DNA of 64,000 bases from Cymbidium sinense (GCA_021442155.1 CM038215.1:214080982-214144981), one strand, 5' to 3'; positions 1 to 12,759 are shown, counted from the first letter of the stretch. Program-made: numbers and translations. Notes: generated from the letters alone by a model not told the origin.

Positions 1-400
1 CTATGGGTATGGGAAAACCATATAAGTACTTAATTTAGATTCTCCCTTAATCTAATTAATTCTTAAACATGAGCCTAATTGCATTATGTCCTTTTAGGAG
101 TATTGCAAATTGTAATTTTCTCATTGGCATATCATTGAAGGCTCATGATTAAGTAGTTATTTAAATTAAGGAGACTTAGGAAAGGGAATTAAATCAATTG
201 CTTAATGATTTAAATTTAATTAATCCATAAAATTTACTTAATTATTTTTTTCTTAAACACATTAAGTCACTAATGTGGGATAGGGTAAAACAACAAATAT
301 CATTTCTCCTCTTTAAGTTTAATAATTTAAATTCAAAAATTAAACTTCATAACAACCTTGGTTAATTTTAAAGAATTTTATTTGACTTGATTATCCTTAT
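1..400. repeat. Dispersed repeat, inverted partner of 35,270-35,690
   Basis: Read on the opposite strand, 35,270-35,690 matches this segment in order. Shared landmarks include the blocks ATGAGCCTAATTG, GCATATCATTGAAGGCTCAT and ATTTCTCCTCTT, all in the same order with small gaps. The segment probably runs off the left edge of the window. It has no reading frame. It is most likely LTR or untranslated DNA of one retroelement family present twice in opposite orientation. The match is clear by eye; the family is not known. Confidence 0.7.
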
Positions 401-2639
401 GAATTAATGTGATTGAATGTAAAGTTTAATTAAACCTTAAGCTAATGAATTCATAATCAAATAAATTAATAAATTCCTAATTCACAATCAATGTAACTTA
501 AGAATGAATTCAAACATTAACCTAAGTGTCTTTGGTTAACATAAATCATACCAATTGAAATAAACATGAATTTAATCAACATAAACATAATTCAAATAAA
601 ACATTAATGAAAAATAAATGTTAAATCAATTCAAACCAAATCAAGTCAAATTGAAAATAAATTAAACCAAGAATGAAAAATAAATCAAATCAAAGTAAAA
701 TGAAAAATTAAATTTCAAAAGAATTGATGATTCAAACCAAATTGAATTCAAGCCCAAATTATCTAAATGAAACTAAAAGGATTAATTAGATACCTAAGGA
801 TCTTAGAAAGGCCTTTGGGATGAATCTTCATCTTAAGATGAATGTTTCATTCCATTAGGGGATATGATGTTGAATAGAATGGGTTCCACCTAAAAGTAAA
901 ATCTATTCTGCTTTTTCATTCTTGAAAACTTAAACTTCATTTTAACAAAATAAAAGTGAACTTAAAAAATGAAAACAAAATCATCAAATCATTTGAATTA
1001 AAACCATCCAAAAGTAAATTAAATAAACTCAAAATCCAAATAAAAACTTAAACTCAAAAGGCCTAGCAAAGTCTTGCTACACAAGCTTATTCCCTTCATA
1101 CACTAGATCGTTAGGTCAAAGACCCTAAACTTAGGTTTGGTTGTTCTGTGATTCCTTTTTATGATACTCTGTGTTGTGATGTGATGTGTTTTTCATATCT
1201 TTATGGTGTACTATTTAGACTATTTAGATTGCATGTCTAGGATTGTTTGTCCATTAGACTTGAGGGTAGGACATTCTTTTTATAACTAACATTGTCTTCT
1301 ACAAGGGGGCTATTCTAAAACGGATTGCAGCCATAAACAAATTAAAAATGTTATTTCTTTGCAGGTGTGCTTATGTTCTTAAGCATAGCCCATAGGCCAA
1401 GTGGGCTTGGTAAACAATTGATGCTAAGCCTGTATGTTTGTGAAATATAATTATTATATGTTATTTGTATTTTCTTAACATGGCTTAAGATTTATTTTTG
1501 AATTTAAAATATAAATTTGAGTTTATAATTACGTTAGGACCTATGGGGTCTAGAATTAGTAGGGAACCTACCGGAGATGCTACAAAATTTCACTGTGAAA
1601 CTTAGAGGTCCCAGAAGGAGACGATCCTAGAAAGAAGACTCATAGATCTCAACTTGTAGTTCTAGGATGGACTATATAAGGGCAGATCTCGGCTACCCAT
1701 TTTTCTTTCCTCCGGGGTGTATAGCAGTACCCGGCCACATTGGCTTTTTTAAAATTAAATTAGCTTGATTTATTTTGGGTGCACAATACACTCAACTTGC
1801 TTTTCTCAATTTCTTTCTATGTTGTGCTTTCTGTGATAAATGTTTGGATGTAGGCTCATAGAAAAAAAATTATATTTTCTACCCAATTAAATTAAATCAA
1901 CTCAAACAAAAAATAAAGAAATTCAAAATCTCACATAAGTTAAAGCCCGAAGGAATAACTTAAAATCAATTAGAAATAAGTTAGCTCTCGAAAATCATAC
2001 AATCATATTGTTCTCAACTCTTGAATTGGACACTTCACCCATTACACATAAGGGACATTTAACCAGTGAGGATGACCACCTTCTTGGGTAAGTCTGCCTT
2101 TTGTTATTGATTTGGCCCATGACCTTCTTCTAATTACATACCATGTAGCCATAAATTGCATACCTATGGACTAAAATGAAATATATAAAACCTAAAAAAT
2201 GTGCATTAGTTAGATGCATTTCATGCCCTACATGATCTTAGAGATTATGGAGTGAGTCTAGGATTCTTAGATTCCTTTCCAAAAAAAAATATAATAGCCT
2301 AGCCATCTTGCATACATGAGACTTGGTGTTATGAATTTAAAATGTGCTTAGGTGGTGTTAGCTGGTAGCCTCTCCAGACGAGTTGTAAGTCCAGAAGAGT
2401 CAGATAGGTTTGTTCCTTTAAGTGAGAGGAATGACTGATAATTCCCAAAATGAAATTTGGTCAAGCATCTAACTTGGGTCAGAAGCATTTGTAGACTTAG
2501 TTTCTGAAGCATCCTTTTTGGAGAAAGTCTTCAACCCCAAACATTTCTGTAGTCTTGTGCTGCTAGAATCTAAGCCCTAGATTTCTAAGAAAATGTCAAC
2601 TCAAAATCTAAATTAAAATTTAAAATTTAAAGCCCAATG
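401..2639. other. AT-rich region without recognisable gene
   Basis: No coding frame, RNA gene or clear element ends are visible. From 400 to 1,060 the sequence is dominated by AAATTAAA-type words. From 1,540 to 1,760 composition is more mixed and includes a TATA-like site described separately. The rest looks like eroded LTR-retrotransposon sequence, but I cannot assign it to a family. Confidence 0.5.
1673..1680 (+). promoter_or_regulatory. TATA-box-like site in LTR-like segment
   Basis: TATATAAG sits in a short GC-richer stretch, followed about 25 to 60 bases later by pyrimidine-rich sequence, as in the U3/R border of many plant LTRs. No LTR ends were found around it, so this is a weak inference from one motif. 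Confidence 0.25.
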
Positions 2640-3115
2640 ATAGGATAGTTGAAATGTCTATTGAACATCTCAATATCAACAGACATTTCCTACTTCATCC
2701 TATTTGGCATCCTAAAAGAACTCTTTCTACTTTAGACCAATCCCAATTAAAATTCCAAATATCATTCCTTTGAAAATCAACTTATAAATCCATAGAAACA
2801 ATATCTTTCTTTAATCGAGAGTATTCTTAGGAAGAGACTTTTCATCATGAAATGTAATTAACTATAGGGGCTTGCCCTTATAGGGAACAATGAACCCAAT
2901 TTAAAGTGAACTCTATTATACTTTCCGATGTAGTTCAGGGGAAAACTCTCTGGTACATAAAAGACCCATTAGCCTTAGGAGCCTTTTATTAAATGATTGA
3001 ATCTATTATAAGATAACAGTTTTATCTTTCTATGTAACATGTTAACTACTTAATGACGCATTTGATCATCCAAATAAAGAATTCTCAAAACTCTATGTGG
3101 TGTCCTAAATTTTTA
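2640..3115. repeat. Inverted-repeat arm, partner of 6,475-6,905
   Basis: The reverse complement of 6,475-6,905 follows this segment in order: CATTTCCTACTTCATCC, then TTTAATCGAGAGTATTCTTAG, then GATGTAATTA and GGCTTGC, then TATAGGGAA, and finally TATGTGGTGTCC. The copies are diverged by substitutions and indels. They are best read as two old copies of one LTR family in opposite orientation flanking the copia-like remnant. Confidence 0.65.
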
Positions 3116-3797
3116 TCATAGAGCTCAAGATTGATAGATACATTGAGGAACAGGGTACTTATTGGGTAGAGTATCATCGATAGTGTGCAAAAGATCGAGC
3201 TTAGTTTCAAGCTTAGTTTGATGCTCTACATGCTATCTTCTGACCACTGTCACCTAACGAGGGACCTTTTTGATTTTTAGGTTTTCTTCTCCTTTTCTTT
3301 TTTACAGTAATTTGTGTTTTATTTGTATTATCTAATATACTTGCTTTTAGATGTCATATGTCGTATACTTCATGTAAATTACATTAATTATCATTTGATT
3401 TGTTTTACTTTGTATTAGCATCTATTGTGTTTTACTAGTTTACAGTTTGTAGATTTAAAATTATTGTGATATTTGCTTTGAAATTTTCTTTTATACATTT
3501 CTTTTATAATTAAGTATTATTGAACTTCAGTCTATGTATGAGTATACATCATTAACTTAACCAAATATCCAAAAATTTGTCCATGATGATGGGCATATAT
3601 ATATTTAAAGTATGAAGTTGCTTGTGTAAATCATACCTCTTTCTTTACTCTATTTTTTGTTACATTTTATAACAAATTAACGTATGCAGAAATATTAGTG
3701 TGGATGTATGTGATATTTCTAATTGTAGAATGAATCGAACAACAACAACTGTGAAGCATGGACGTTCAAATTAGTATATAAGCTTTATAAAATAATT

Positions 3798-3885
3798 TCC
3801 AAAGTAGATAAGTATAAAAAAAATCCCCAAAGTGGGAAGTATCCAAAAAGATCCCCAAAGCACAGAAGTATTAAAAAAAATTCAC
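3798..3885. repeat. Short tandem repeat, about 28 bp x 3
   Basis: Three neighbouring units share CCAAAG, then about ten bases, then AAGTAT and an A-rich tail ending in ATCC or ATTC. They lie in otherwise unassigned AT-rich DNA. Confidence 0.6.
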
Positions 3886-4889
3886 ACTTCCCCTATTTAA
3901 CATTAAGTGAACTGTCATAACAGTTGTTTGTCACCTTGAATCATATAATAACATCTCCATTAGTCTAAATTTAATTTAAATAGAATTTTATTTTTGTTAC
4001 AAATGTGTTTAGAAAATTCAGTAAATTGACTGATGTCATTTACATAAATTATGAAGAATCAATAAACAAAAAATGTTGCATATAAGTATAAAATTTTGAA
4101 AGGGTAGATAGGAAAGCATTCTAAATTTACTTGTTTTATAAAGATATGTGTTAAGAATATTTTAGAAAAATTTACTTGATTTCAAATTCATGAACTTCCA
4201 CTAGTTTTGATTTACTCTTCTTCTTTCGTGGACCTTTTTTGACGTGACATAAGGGGAGAAGGTTAATGTCTATTTATGTCATCTTGATATTTTTTTTATC
4301 TTCCTTTTTATCTTTGTTTTGCATCTTTTGCATAGTCTTGTAATCCTTGCATCTTTGCATTTTTTTAGGCATAAATTAAGAGGGAGTTATCTCATTCTTC
4401 TGCTATTCATTAAACTCCCAAAACTCAACCAAAAATATTTATCATCATCAAAAGGGGGAGATTATTAACCCCATGAGACTTCACATGATATTTAAAGTTT
4501 TGATGATCACAAACATTTATGGTTGAACAATTTTCGTTACTGATCAATTGTATGTGGAGGTTATGTTTAAGCCTTCAATGTAGAACTTATAATTATGCAG
4601 CCTAATCAAGATTCACATATAGAAATGAACAATGAAAGCTTATCTGAGTAAGATTCTATGAAAATTATAATTAAGGAACAAGTGATGCCAGAAGATCCAA
4701 GTTAAGCTCAAATTTTTGTGTCATTAGTGTTGATATTTATGTTGCATTTGGTCTTCATGTGTTTGGCATGTGAATGATAAATAACAACTAAGCACACACA
4801 CTTAAGAGAATATAAAAATTCAAAATAAATTTTTTTTGAAAATATTGTATTATATTATATGAATCATATTATACAATTTACCATTTTTG

Positions 4890-5125
4890 TTTATATTCTG
4901 AGCCATCATAATTAAGTCGGTTAAAGCAAAAACATGCTAAAATTATATTAATCATACTTGATAATCTTAATTGTACTGAATGATTACTCATTTTTATTAA
5001 TTTTTTAACCAACATAATTAGGTTGGTTAATAAGAAAAAATTTCCAAAATTATGCATTACGTGCAACAATGATCGCATCTTGCATATATTTTTTTATTAA
5101 TATCTCAGCAACCATGATTAAATCA
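4890..5125. repeat. Degenerate tandem repeats inside the copia-like LTR
   Basis: Three related blocks, spaced roughly 100 bases apart, share an ACCA(A/T)-CATAATTA(A/G)-(T/G)TC/TTGGTTAAT pattern, at about 4,900, 5,010 and 5,105. They lie upstream of the TATA box and may be U3 repeats. A 66-residue frame overlapping them on the minus strand looks fortuitous. Confidence 0.45.
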
Positions 5126-5498
5126 ATTAATTATAAATTATGCCAAATATGACTAATTGTACAATACAATGTTGATCATGTGGTATAATTTATTTTTGTT
5201 AATCACTTTGAATTTAAAGGATTTGATTTTTAAGAATTTTTCATTTTATTGTTTGTCCTATATGATGGGATCATATAGGATGATCAAATAGAGAATTAAT
5301 TCTTATTTTATACTATTTATACAGCATGATAGCTAATTATACAATATGAATAATTGTAGCTCCCTGAATGATCGTATTGTCCATAACCCCTAACCTTAAT
5401 AAAATCAATTGATTGTATGGTACAATTTAGAACATATGATATGATTAGACCAACTTTTTGAAAAATAATTTTAATAAGTTTTTATTCAACTTCCTCCT

Positions 5499-5506
5499 TA
5501 TAAATA
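5499..5506 (+). promoter_or_regulatory. TATA box of copia-like LTR
   Basis: TATAAATA follows CCTCCT, a typical plant LTR core-promoter context. It lies about 1 kb into the putative LTR. Transcription would start about 30 bases downstream, near 5,535. Confidence 0.4.
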
Positions 5507-6474
5507 CACCCTTTAGAGGTGTTGGGACCTAACTTTAAAATTCATAACATGGGAAATCCTAAAGGAGGCTTAGAAAAGATTGTTTAACTTAAAAAATGTA
5601 GGGAGACTTGTCTCCTTATTTTTCCTTGAGGACTTGTGTGTTTGTAAGGTTGCACTTTCACTTAATTTTACTTTTCATTCACCTTGTCTTGAGTCCTATG
5701 CTTTAGCTTGAGACTTGTTCTATTTGAGAGCTTGTATGAAGTTTTTATTAAAAAAAAGATTTTCTTTATACCTCTTGAGAGTGTACCCTTCTTACTTTAA
5801 AGAGAAGGAGAGTTGTTGTATGGTTTCTCCATTACCTATGAAGAGAGGCTTCTTCTGGTTGGTTATGATAAAAAGTAATAATGAATTTTGAGAAGATTTG
5901 GAGGAAGTTAGGTTGACAAAACTTGTAAATTATTATGCCTCTTTTCTCTTTTTTTTTCTTTTACATTTACTACTTTATGTTTTAAAATGTTTGGTTTTTT
6001 TTCTTTTGAATCTCACTTTTTTAGATTGTTACAATTTTTTACTTTGAATAATTTTAAAAGCACAACTAATCACTCCAACCCCTCAGTATGCCAATACTTA
6101 TAAGAACCTCGCAAGATGATTTGTGTGTTGTATACCCTCGTGCATAGGCGAGCTCTTTGGGGAGGAGGTAAGCATTGAATATTCAGTTAGGTTATCCACT
6201 TCTATAGCCACCTTCCATGAGGTGAGTCTATAGCCCTAGGGATGAGTCAGTGTGCTCCAACCATCTTGGTTCAGGCAGCCTTCCAATCACTTAGCTCATA
6301 AGGTACTTATAGGTATACATTAAGCTCCCTAATTCTTCTTCTCCTTGTAGATGTAACTCATAAAAAGAATAGAAGAATGAAGAGGCAATTAATCATAAAT
6401 GCTCAATGAATTTTAAGAGGATAATAGTTTTCTCATTATTATTGCAACATCACTGTGTTAGTTTAATTTGGAGC

Positions 6475-6905
6475 CATAGGGACACCACACAGATCTTAGG
6501 AGATACTTATTGAAGTTATTAGGTGTTGCATTAAGGTATGATGCATCATCTCCAAAGATAGAAATATCACCCTACAATAGATCTAATCACCTAATAAGGA
6601 CTCTAGAGGTAGTCTGTGTATACAGATCTTTCCCCCACTTTACATGAAGAAGTAAAGCAGGTTTATTTTATGTAGTTCTTTAATTCCCTATGGAAGCAAG
6701 CTTCAATAATTACATCTTAAGAAATGAGAATCTCTAAGAATACCTCGATTAAAGTAGTTAATAAATATCTCCAAAGATTTCAAAGCTAGAATATCAAAAT
6801 TATGTATTTATGAAAATCAAATGGAGAACTCAGGAAGAAATTTTTTGGATTTCAAAGAAGAGTAAGTAGGAAGCCTAATGGGTGCTTCAGTCTACCGTAT
6901 AGTCA
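6475..6905. repeat. Inverted-repeat arm, partner of 2,640-3,115
   Basis: See 2,640-3,115. On this strand the arm runs from GACACCACACAGATCTTAGG to GGAAGCCTAATGGGTGC. It contains no gene. Confidence 0.65.
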
Positions 6906-7717
6906 AGCTTTATATATTTGAGAGAAAAAATTTACTATTGTTTAAATTAGAGTATTATTAGAATGCTGGGGATTATAGTTCAACACAAGATCTGAAAATA
7001 CTAAGAGGTGAGACACATACTCATAGAAAAGAAATAAAGCCTCGATTTAAATTTAGAAGGTTTTAGCAAGAAAACCTAAGTCTAATCGAGAAAGATGGGA
7101 TATGATAGTTCACCTACATAAGAGAATGAACACACCCCAACTCTTTTGGGCTTACAACCTTGTAGTAGTGACAACACCTCCTACGCTTTAAAATCATGTA
7201 GGATGGTCTTATGTTGATGCAAGATAAAATTTATTATTAATTAATGAGCTAGAATCTGACTCACTCCCAGAGACTAGATCATGATTGGTATGAAAACAAC
7301 TTAGACTAATGCCAAAATTTATAAGTTTATAAACCATTTGGACACATTCATTTTTAATGCTTGGGATAATTATGCTATATGCATGATAAAATTAAGTCAT
7401 GGGCTAAATCAATTAGAAGAGGTGTTTACTACAAGATCACCCTCAAGATCAAGCATATCCCCATCATGTGAGACCCTCCCTATTCAAAAATTGGCACAAT
7501 ATGATATGCATGGTGTGATAATATACAACATTAATTTCTAAATTTTTATTTATCTTGATTATTTACCTAACTTTAAGATGAGGTTATGAGTTGTATTAAA
7601 ATTTTTGTTATGAATTTTTTAGTGATGATAGAAAGTTTAATTTTATTAAAATTTTCGCATCCAAGCCATTCAAATCATCAAACTTTAAGAACCATGAAAA
7701 GCATGTCATTTACGATG
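6906..7717. other. Unassigned AT-rich flank of the large retrotransposon
   Basis: A 67-residue frame at 7,338-7,541 has no recognisable motif and is judged fortuitous. Nothing else is seen. This is the DNA into which the large Ty3/gypsy element inserted. Confidence 0.5.
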
Positions 7718-9559
7718 CAAATTAGCTCAGAAAATTCACCCGATCTCTCAATATTTTGATATTGAATTGAAGAGTGTGATTTGAAGTGTCGGTATAATTT
7801 TAGAAGATGGAATAGAGATAAACTACCAGATTTCATCCTCATTTGGTGAGAACTTTAGATGGTTCAGTTTCTATATAACCTCATAGTTAATTACCCCTTT
7901 CAATAAGTGAGAGAGAACTTTTGATTAAGGCTAGTCGTTAGATCACTTAATGTGTAGCATATAGTAACAGCATGCAGAGTTTTAGAATTTAAGATTCATG
8001 AAATTTATTATTTCAGGTTAAACTGGATGGTTGGGGGAATGATGATGTGCCCGATCTAGATCCCATGATTCCATCATCCGGCAATGGTCCTAGTCTACTT
8101 AGTCAGGAGGTAGTCGACTGGCGAAGAAGGATCCTCCAGTTAAGTTCGTCATCAAGAAATCCCAGATGGGTGGTGTTTGTCGAGACAATCTTAAGTCTAC
8201 CTTCGATAGAGGGTTGTTTGCTATCAAGTATATGATTCACTCAAAGAGCCATTTGGAGCATACAGATCGATCGTGATCATAATAATGGATGGCCACACGA
8301 TCGAGGACTCGTCATGCTTCATGTGAGCTATTAGCCAGTCGGGACAGCGTCCTAGAGATTGATTGAGATTGAACATAGCAAATACTTGATTTGACATTGG
8401 CTCCTTTTCTTTAGAGTTTTCTTAATTTGTCACCCAAAAGTTATGGAAGATGGATGGATTGAGTTTGATTTAAGCTTTTAATGATAGAATTTCATTTAAA
8501 TTCTACTTAAAATTGATTAATTAGAATATATTTAAGAGCTTTAGATCTATGTCAACTTTTTTAATTCTTAGAGGATTAGATCTGTCACGACAGTCAATTT
8601 CTTAGATATTTCTTGATTTGAAACTCTTATTATAGGTTTTAGGTTTTGTTAACGGACCAGTCTAAGACTAAGCAGGAAGAACGACATCCTCGAGACACTT
8701 GAATTTATTGAGTATGTAGCATTTATCGGTGTATAGTAATTTTAGGTAATTTTATGTTTGAATTATGAGATTGATTTTATATTTTTTATTTTTTTATTAT
8801 AATATATTGTAATGACATTAAAATTTGCGAAATCTCTCGAGCATAGTATTTATAATTTAGCTAATTTCATCAATTAATGAAATTATTGATCTTGAAAATT
8901 ATAATTAAGATGAAATTTCTTAATTTTTTGGTTGAAGCCTTTATTTTTATAGATTTTGATTTAGTATCGCCTTACTACAAAAAGAATTGCGGATGTGGCG
9001 AAGAAGACGATTTAGATTAGTTTAAAACATTACTTGTTAGTTTACTTGTTGAGTTTTTGTAAATCTCAATTTGATTATGTTTAATCTACATCACTTTTGA
9101 TAAGTTATCGATTTGATTTGTTGCTTTATTTTTACCATATTTAGCATAAGTGTCACATATTCATATAAAGTTATTGATTCATCCACTTTTAAGTTTATTC
9201 AAGTTTGTTATGAGTTTAGTATTAGTCCCCAAATTTAATTAAATCTTATTTAATTTTGAAATTTAAGAAAGAGAACTCACTCATTCTTCAATTTAAGCCA
9301 TAGAGAATCGCTATTAGAGTTTGTGAGTTTAATATTAGCCTCCCAAATTTTACTTGCATTTTATATGTGTGTTCCATATTTCCAAAATTTTTTAAAGGCT
9401 TATTTCTCTTGATTTAACATTTATCTTCATATTTATCATATATTCTTTTGTTTGACTTAAGTTTTAATTCATTTGAATTTTTTTAAGCCGAATTTTAGTC
9501 AAAATTTTATATACATTCATTATTCAGTGTTTTATGCTTTATCTCTTTGTGATTTTTCT

Positions 9560-10060
9560 TGACATTTTTTTCATCTTGTGCACTTTGAGGTCTTATAAGA
9601 ATTTGCATATATATTCATCCCCTTTTTTTGTTTGGCTTTTAGTTTAAAATTAGGCTAATTTTTGTTCTTAAGTGAGTTCATTTCACTCTCTCTTTTAAAA
9701 TTAGATTTGTATTTGGCCCTCTGTCATGTGTGGGGATTTTATCGGTGTTTTGGCTTTTCGTGCCTCTTGAACAGTGAGTGGTGTCTTTGTGACAATTTAT
9801 CTCGTGTCTTGAGCCGAGGTCTTCAAACTGACATAAATACAATATATATTCATTCCCTCTCTTTTTTTTTCTAAGTCTAGAAATTATATGAAATTTTGGA
9901 GCATTTGTCAGGGGCGACATAAGAGTGTTGGCTTACTGACACCTCTTGTGAGCATGCGGCGGTCTTACGTGACAAATTTATCTTATCAGCCCTCTTGAGC
10001 AGGTCTTCAAACCTGAAAGAAACACAAGCATGTATATTTCCATATTCAATCATATTCGCA
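9560..10060. repeat. Tandem repeat in LTR copy A, about 250 bp units
   Basis: Units share TCTTGAGC, then GAGGTCTTCAAAC, then ATAAATACAATATATATTCAT and a T-rich run. They recur at roughly 9,575, 9,830 and 10,000. The corresponding array in copy B is at 24,735-25,360. Confidence 0.65.
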
Positions 10061-10126
10061 TTTTTGGTCTTATTTGGAATGCTCGACAGGGAATAAGGTT
10101 GGGTATGCAATTGGGAATCTAAGGCG

Positions 10127-10430
10127 GTGTGTGAAAGCAGAAAGAAGAATTCACCTCTTGATGATGTTCTTCTCGATTCGAAAGTGGAACTAAGCGAGAG
10201 TGTGAAAATTGAAAGAAGAATTCACCTCTTAACAATGTTCTTCTCCCGATTGCGGCGAAGCGAAATTTGGAAGGGTTACGGGGAGTGCGATGCCAAAAAT
10301 CTAAAGAATAATTTACCTCTTGATGATGTTCTTCCCTCTATTGTGATGAAGTGAAGGCAGGATGGGTAAAGTGAGGAGTGTGACACCGAAAATCGAAAGA
10401 AGAATTACTCTTGGTGATGTTCTTCCCAGG
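10127..10430. repeat. Minisatellite in LTR copy A, about 80 bp x 4
   Basis: Four units carry GAAAGAAGAATTCACCTCTT followed by GATGTTCTTC, at about 10,140, 10,215, 10,305 and 10,395. Spacing varies from about 75 to 90 bases. The homologous array with the same unit number lies at 25,480-25,720 in the 5' LTR, so the array predates the insertion. Confidence 0.75.
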
Positions 10431-11210
10431 TTCGTGAAACAAAAGTGGAGGTTTCTGAGCTGAGCTTAAAATTTGATGAATGGTTTGAAGAGATTTGTGG
10501 AAGACTTAGGTCATGGTTTGATTTGGAATTATGACATTTGGAGAGCAGTGGTGGGATCGGCGCAAAAGCATAGTTTGGTGGTGGAAGCGGGTAGCTTAGT
10601 TCGAGATGGAAGCAGTGGATGGATGCAGTTGCGGGATGGATGAGGGCATGGATGGAGGATTCTGGCCGTGAAGGATGAATTGCGAATGGAGGAGACAATA
10701 ATATGTGAGCGGCGGATTCAAGGCCAGATTCGGGGATTACAAGATTACACACAGCGAGATCAGCGGGCCAGGAATAAGCAGATGCAGGTTTTCTGAATTA
10801 TCTTGTGATGGGATTATGATGAGTGGAGAGTGCGGGGAGGAAAGTCTGAGTGTGATGGGTCCGAAATGCAAAAAATCAACGTGGAATCATGGAATGCAAT
10901 GGCAGCGGAGCCGTGATAAAGCAGAGCATGAGCGAACCAGGATGGATTGGAGGAAGCGGTGTGGTTGCATCGTGGATGCGTCAGGGATCGGAGAAAGAGT
11001 GAGGAAAATTACCTTGAGAAGAGTTTTGAACTATCTGAATCAGGGGAGAGAGAGGAGGAAGAATGAGAATGGGAATGGGAGGTGGGTAGTTTTTTTCTCT
11101 TCTTTGAATTGAATGAAATAGGAAATAATTTTGCATGGGGAGGTAATTTAGATTTTAATAAATTTTAAATTGATTTAACGGTTTAATTTGGATTTTTTTG
11201 TAATTTTAGT

Positions 11211-11212
<2 letters not shown>

Positions 11213-11278
<66 letters not shown>
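11213..11278. repeat. (AT)n microsatellite
   Basis: An uninterrupted AT run of about 66 bp inside the LTR. The same LTR position in the tandem copy at 32,493-32,568 is also a long AT run, while in copy B (about 26,690) it has shrunk to a few TA steps. Confidence 0.95.
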
Positions 11279-11280
<2 letters not shown>

Positions 11281-11329
11281 ATAAGATAATTCATTATTTT
11301 GAGATGCTGATCAGTTTTATGTCGGAGGC

Positions 11330-11925
11330 CATTTGGTTGAGTCGGTCAAATTGAGTCATTTACTCAAAATGCGTATGGTCTTTTGACCCCGATTTTTTTG
11401 TGACTCATCCAAATTGAATGAATAGTCTTACTTGATAGATTTCATATTTTTGACTGGCATCAATTTTATGAAACGAGGTCATTTCATCCTTGTTGTACTC
11501 GATCGATATATGTGTGCGCATGATGGCTTCGAGTGCTTGATGGTTGATCATCAAGTCATTCAATATATATTGACATTTGATGATTTATAAATGATGAAGT
11601 CTTCATGATGGAGTCATTTGAGTTAATTTTCATTTGAATCGAGCTGCATTTATTTATATGATACCACTTCAAATCCTATTCGACATTTACACACCGGAGC
11701 GAACTGTCTTATTTGATAAATTTTGATATTTTGTAGGTAACGGTGTGATTTATTTTTTTAAGAGCTCTTTGGTCATCGGTAGTTTCACTCGATATATGTC
11801 AACAAGTTGCTTAATCGATTGATCAGATTTTGTACATTATATTCATCGAATTTTGACATTCAAAAATAAGTTCATCGATCGAGGTCATTTTGACCATTTT
11901 GACGCCTGTGCATTTTGAGCCCCAA
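11330..11925. repeat. Degenerate tandem repeat near the LTR start, about 300 bp units
   Basis: Two to two and a half units share GAGGTCATTT..., then a CTCGATATATGT block, then a GCTT.ATCGATTGATCA block and a TGACATTTGA/TGACATTCAA block. The homologous arrays are at 26,740-27,350 and 32,630-33,260. In the element's orientation this is the beginning of U3. Confidence 0.55.
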
Positions 11926-12759
11926 TTGCACCTTCATCGCCAAGTCCGGTTGAATTAGATTTGTGTTTGACTATATGACACATATATGGACAACAATACC
12001 CCAACAAATGTGATTCTGCATGGAGTGAGTCACATTTGTTGAAAAATTGACCTTTGGGCCTAAAACTTGGATCATTTCAAACTTGAAAATTTGATAGGAT
12101 TTCATTAGTGATGCCTTATTCGACATGCTAAATGATTGATCAATTGAATTTCATATAAGAGTTCTATATATCACTTTTAATGAAGATCTTTGTCAGATTT
12201 GAGCCTCCTCCATCCCTAGCTTCATGCTTGGTTGGGTTTGATGGAGGAATTGGGCTTATTTTGATGAAGGACTCGCTAGAATCGGTTTATCCGTGCTTGA
12301 TTTGAAATTCCTTATATCCTAGCTTTGAGCTTTTAACTTGATGAAGGATGACCGATTTGTCCATTGACTTGTCGAAGTGTATGCACTCCATGAACCATGT
12401 ACTGCTGCTTGAAGGACATACAGATGACCTTCCTACTTATATAGGTCAATGTTGAGTTAGTCAATAACGTGCTTTAACAGACCGAATAACCATAAAAATT
12501 CTTTAGTCGACCATCGCTTTGTATGAACTATGGAATTGCTTCTCGTCCTCGTGCTTTCTTCTTTTGACTGATGAGGAGATTGATTTGTACTTGAGCTTGA
12601 TCATCATTTAATAAATATATCATCACAGTAATATAGATTGATTTGAGGTAGCCTAAATTGAGCATTTCTTGATCTATCATCAAGTAGAGATCTCTGATCC
12701 GTTGCTATAATCACTAAGATTGATTTGAGATTGAACACTATCATCATTGGACCGATGAG

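Larger units (their letters stand above)
4450..6095 (+). mobile_element. Ty1/copia-like polypurine tract and 3' LTR remnant
   Basis: The purine run AAAAGGGGGAGATTAT at about 4,450-4,465 matches the polypurine tract that precedes the 3' LTR in many plant Ty1/copia elements. About 1 kb downstream lies a TATA box (TATAAATA, 5,499-5,506) in a CCT-rich context, as expected at the U3/R border. The segment closes near 6,061-6,090 with CACTCCAACCCCTCAG, resembling the C-rich end seen in SIRE-type LTRs. The canonical TG start is lost to mutation and no internal coding region remains upstream. The assignment rests on motif order, not on a paired LTR. Confidence 0.5.
7723..11995 (-). repeat. 3' LTR of the large Ty3/gypsy element (copy A)
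   Basis: Aligns along its length with 22,812-27,403: near the start (GATATTGAATTGAAGAG), in the middle (GTTTGTGAGTTTAATATTAG), in the 80-bp repeats, and at the end (CATATATGGACAACA). It holds two internal tandem arrays and a (TA)n tract. The outer end has decayed from TG to TA. The inner end is followed by CCCC, the complement of a short G-rich polypurine remnant. A 135-residue frame at 10,705-11,112 and a 115-residue antisense frame are not kept in the same frame in the other copies. Confidence 0.85.

Noticed and set aside
10405..11112. 115-codon minus and 135-codon plus frames in LTR A
   Set aside because: Not kept in the other LTR copies in the same frame, and no recognisable domain.
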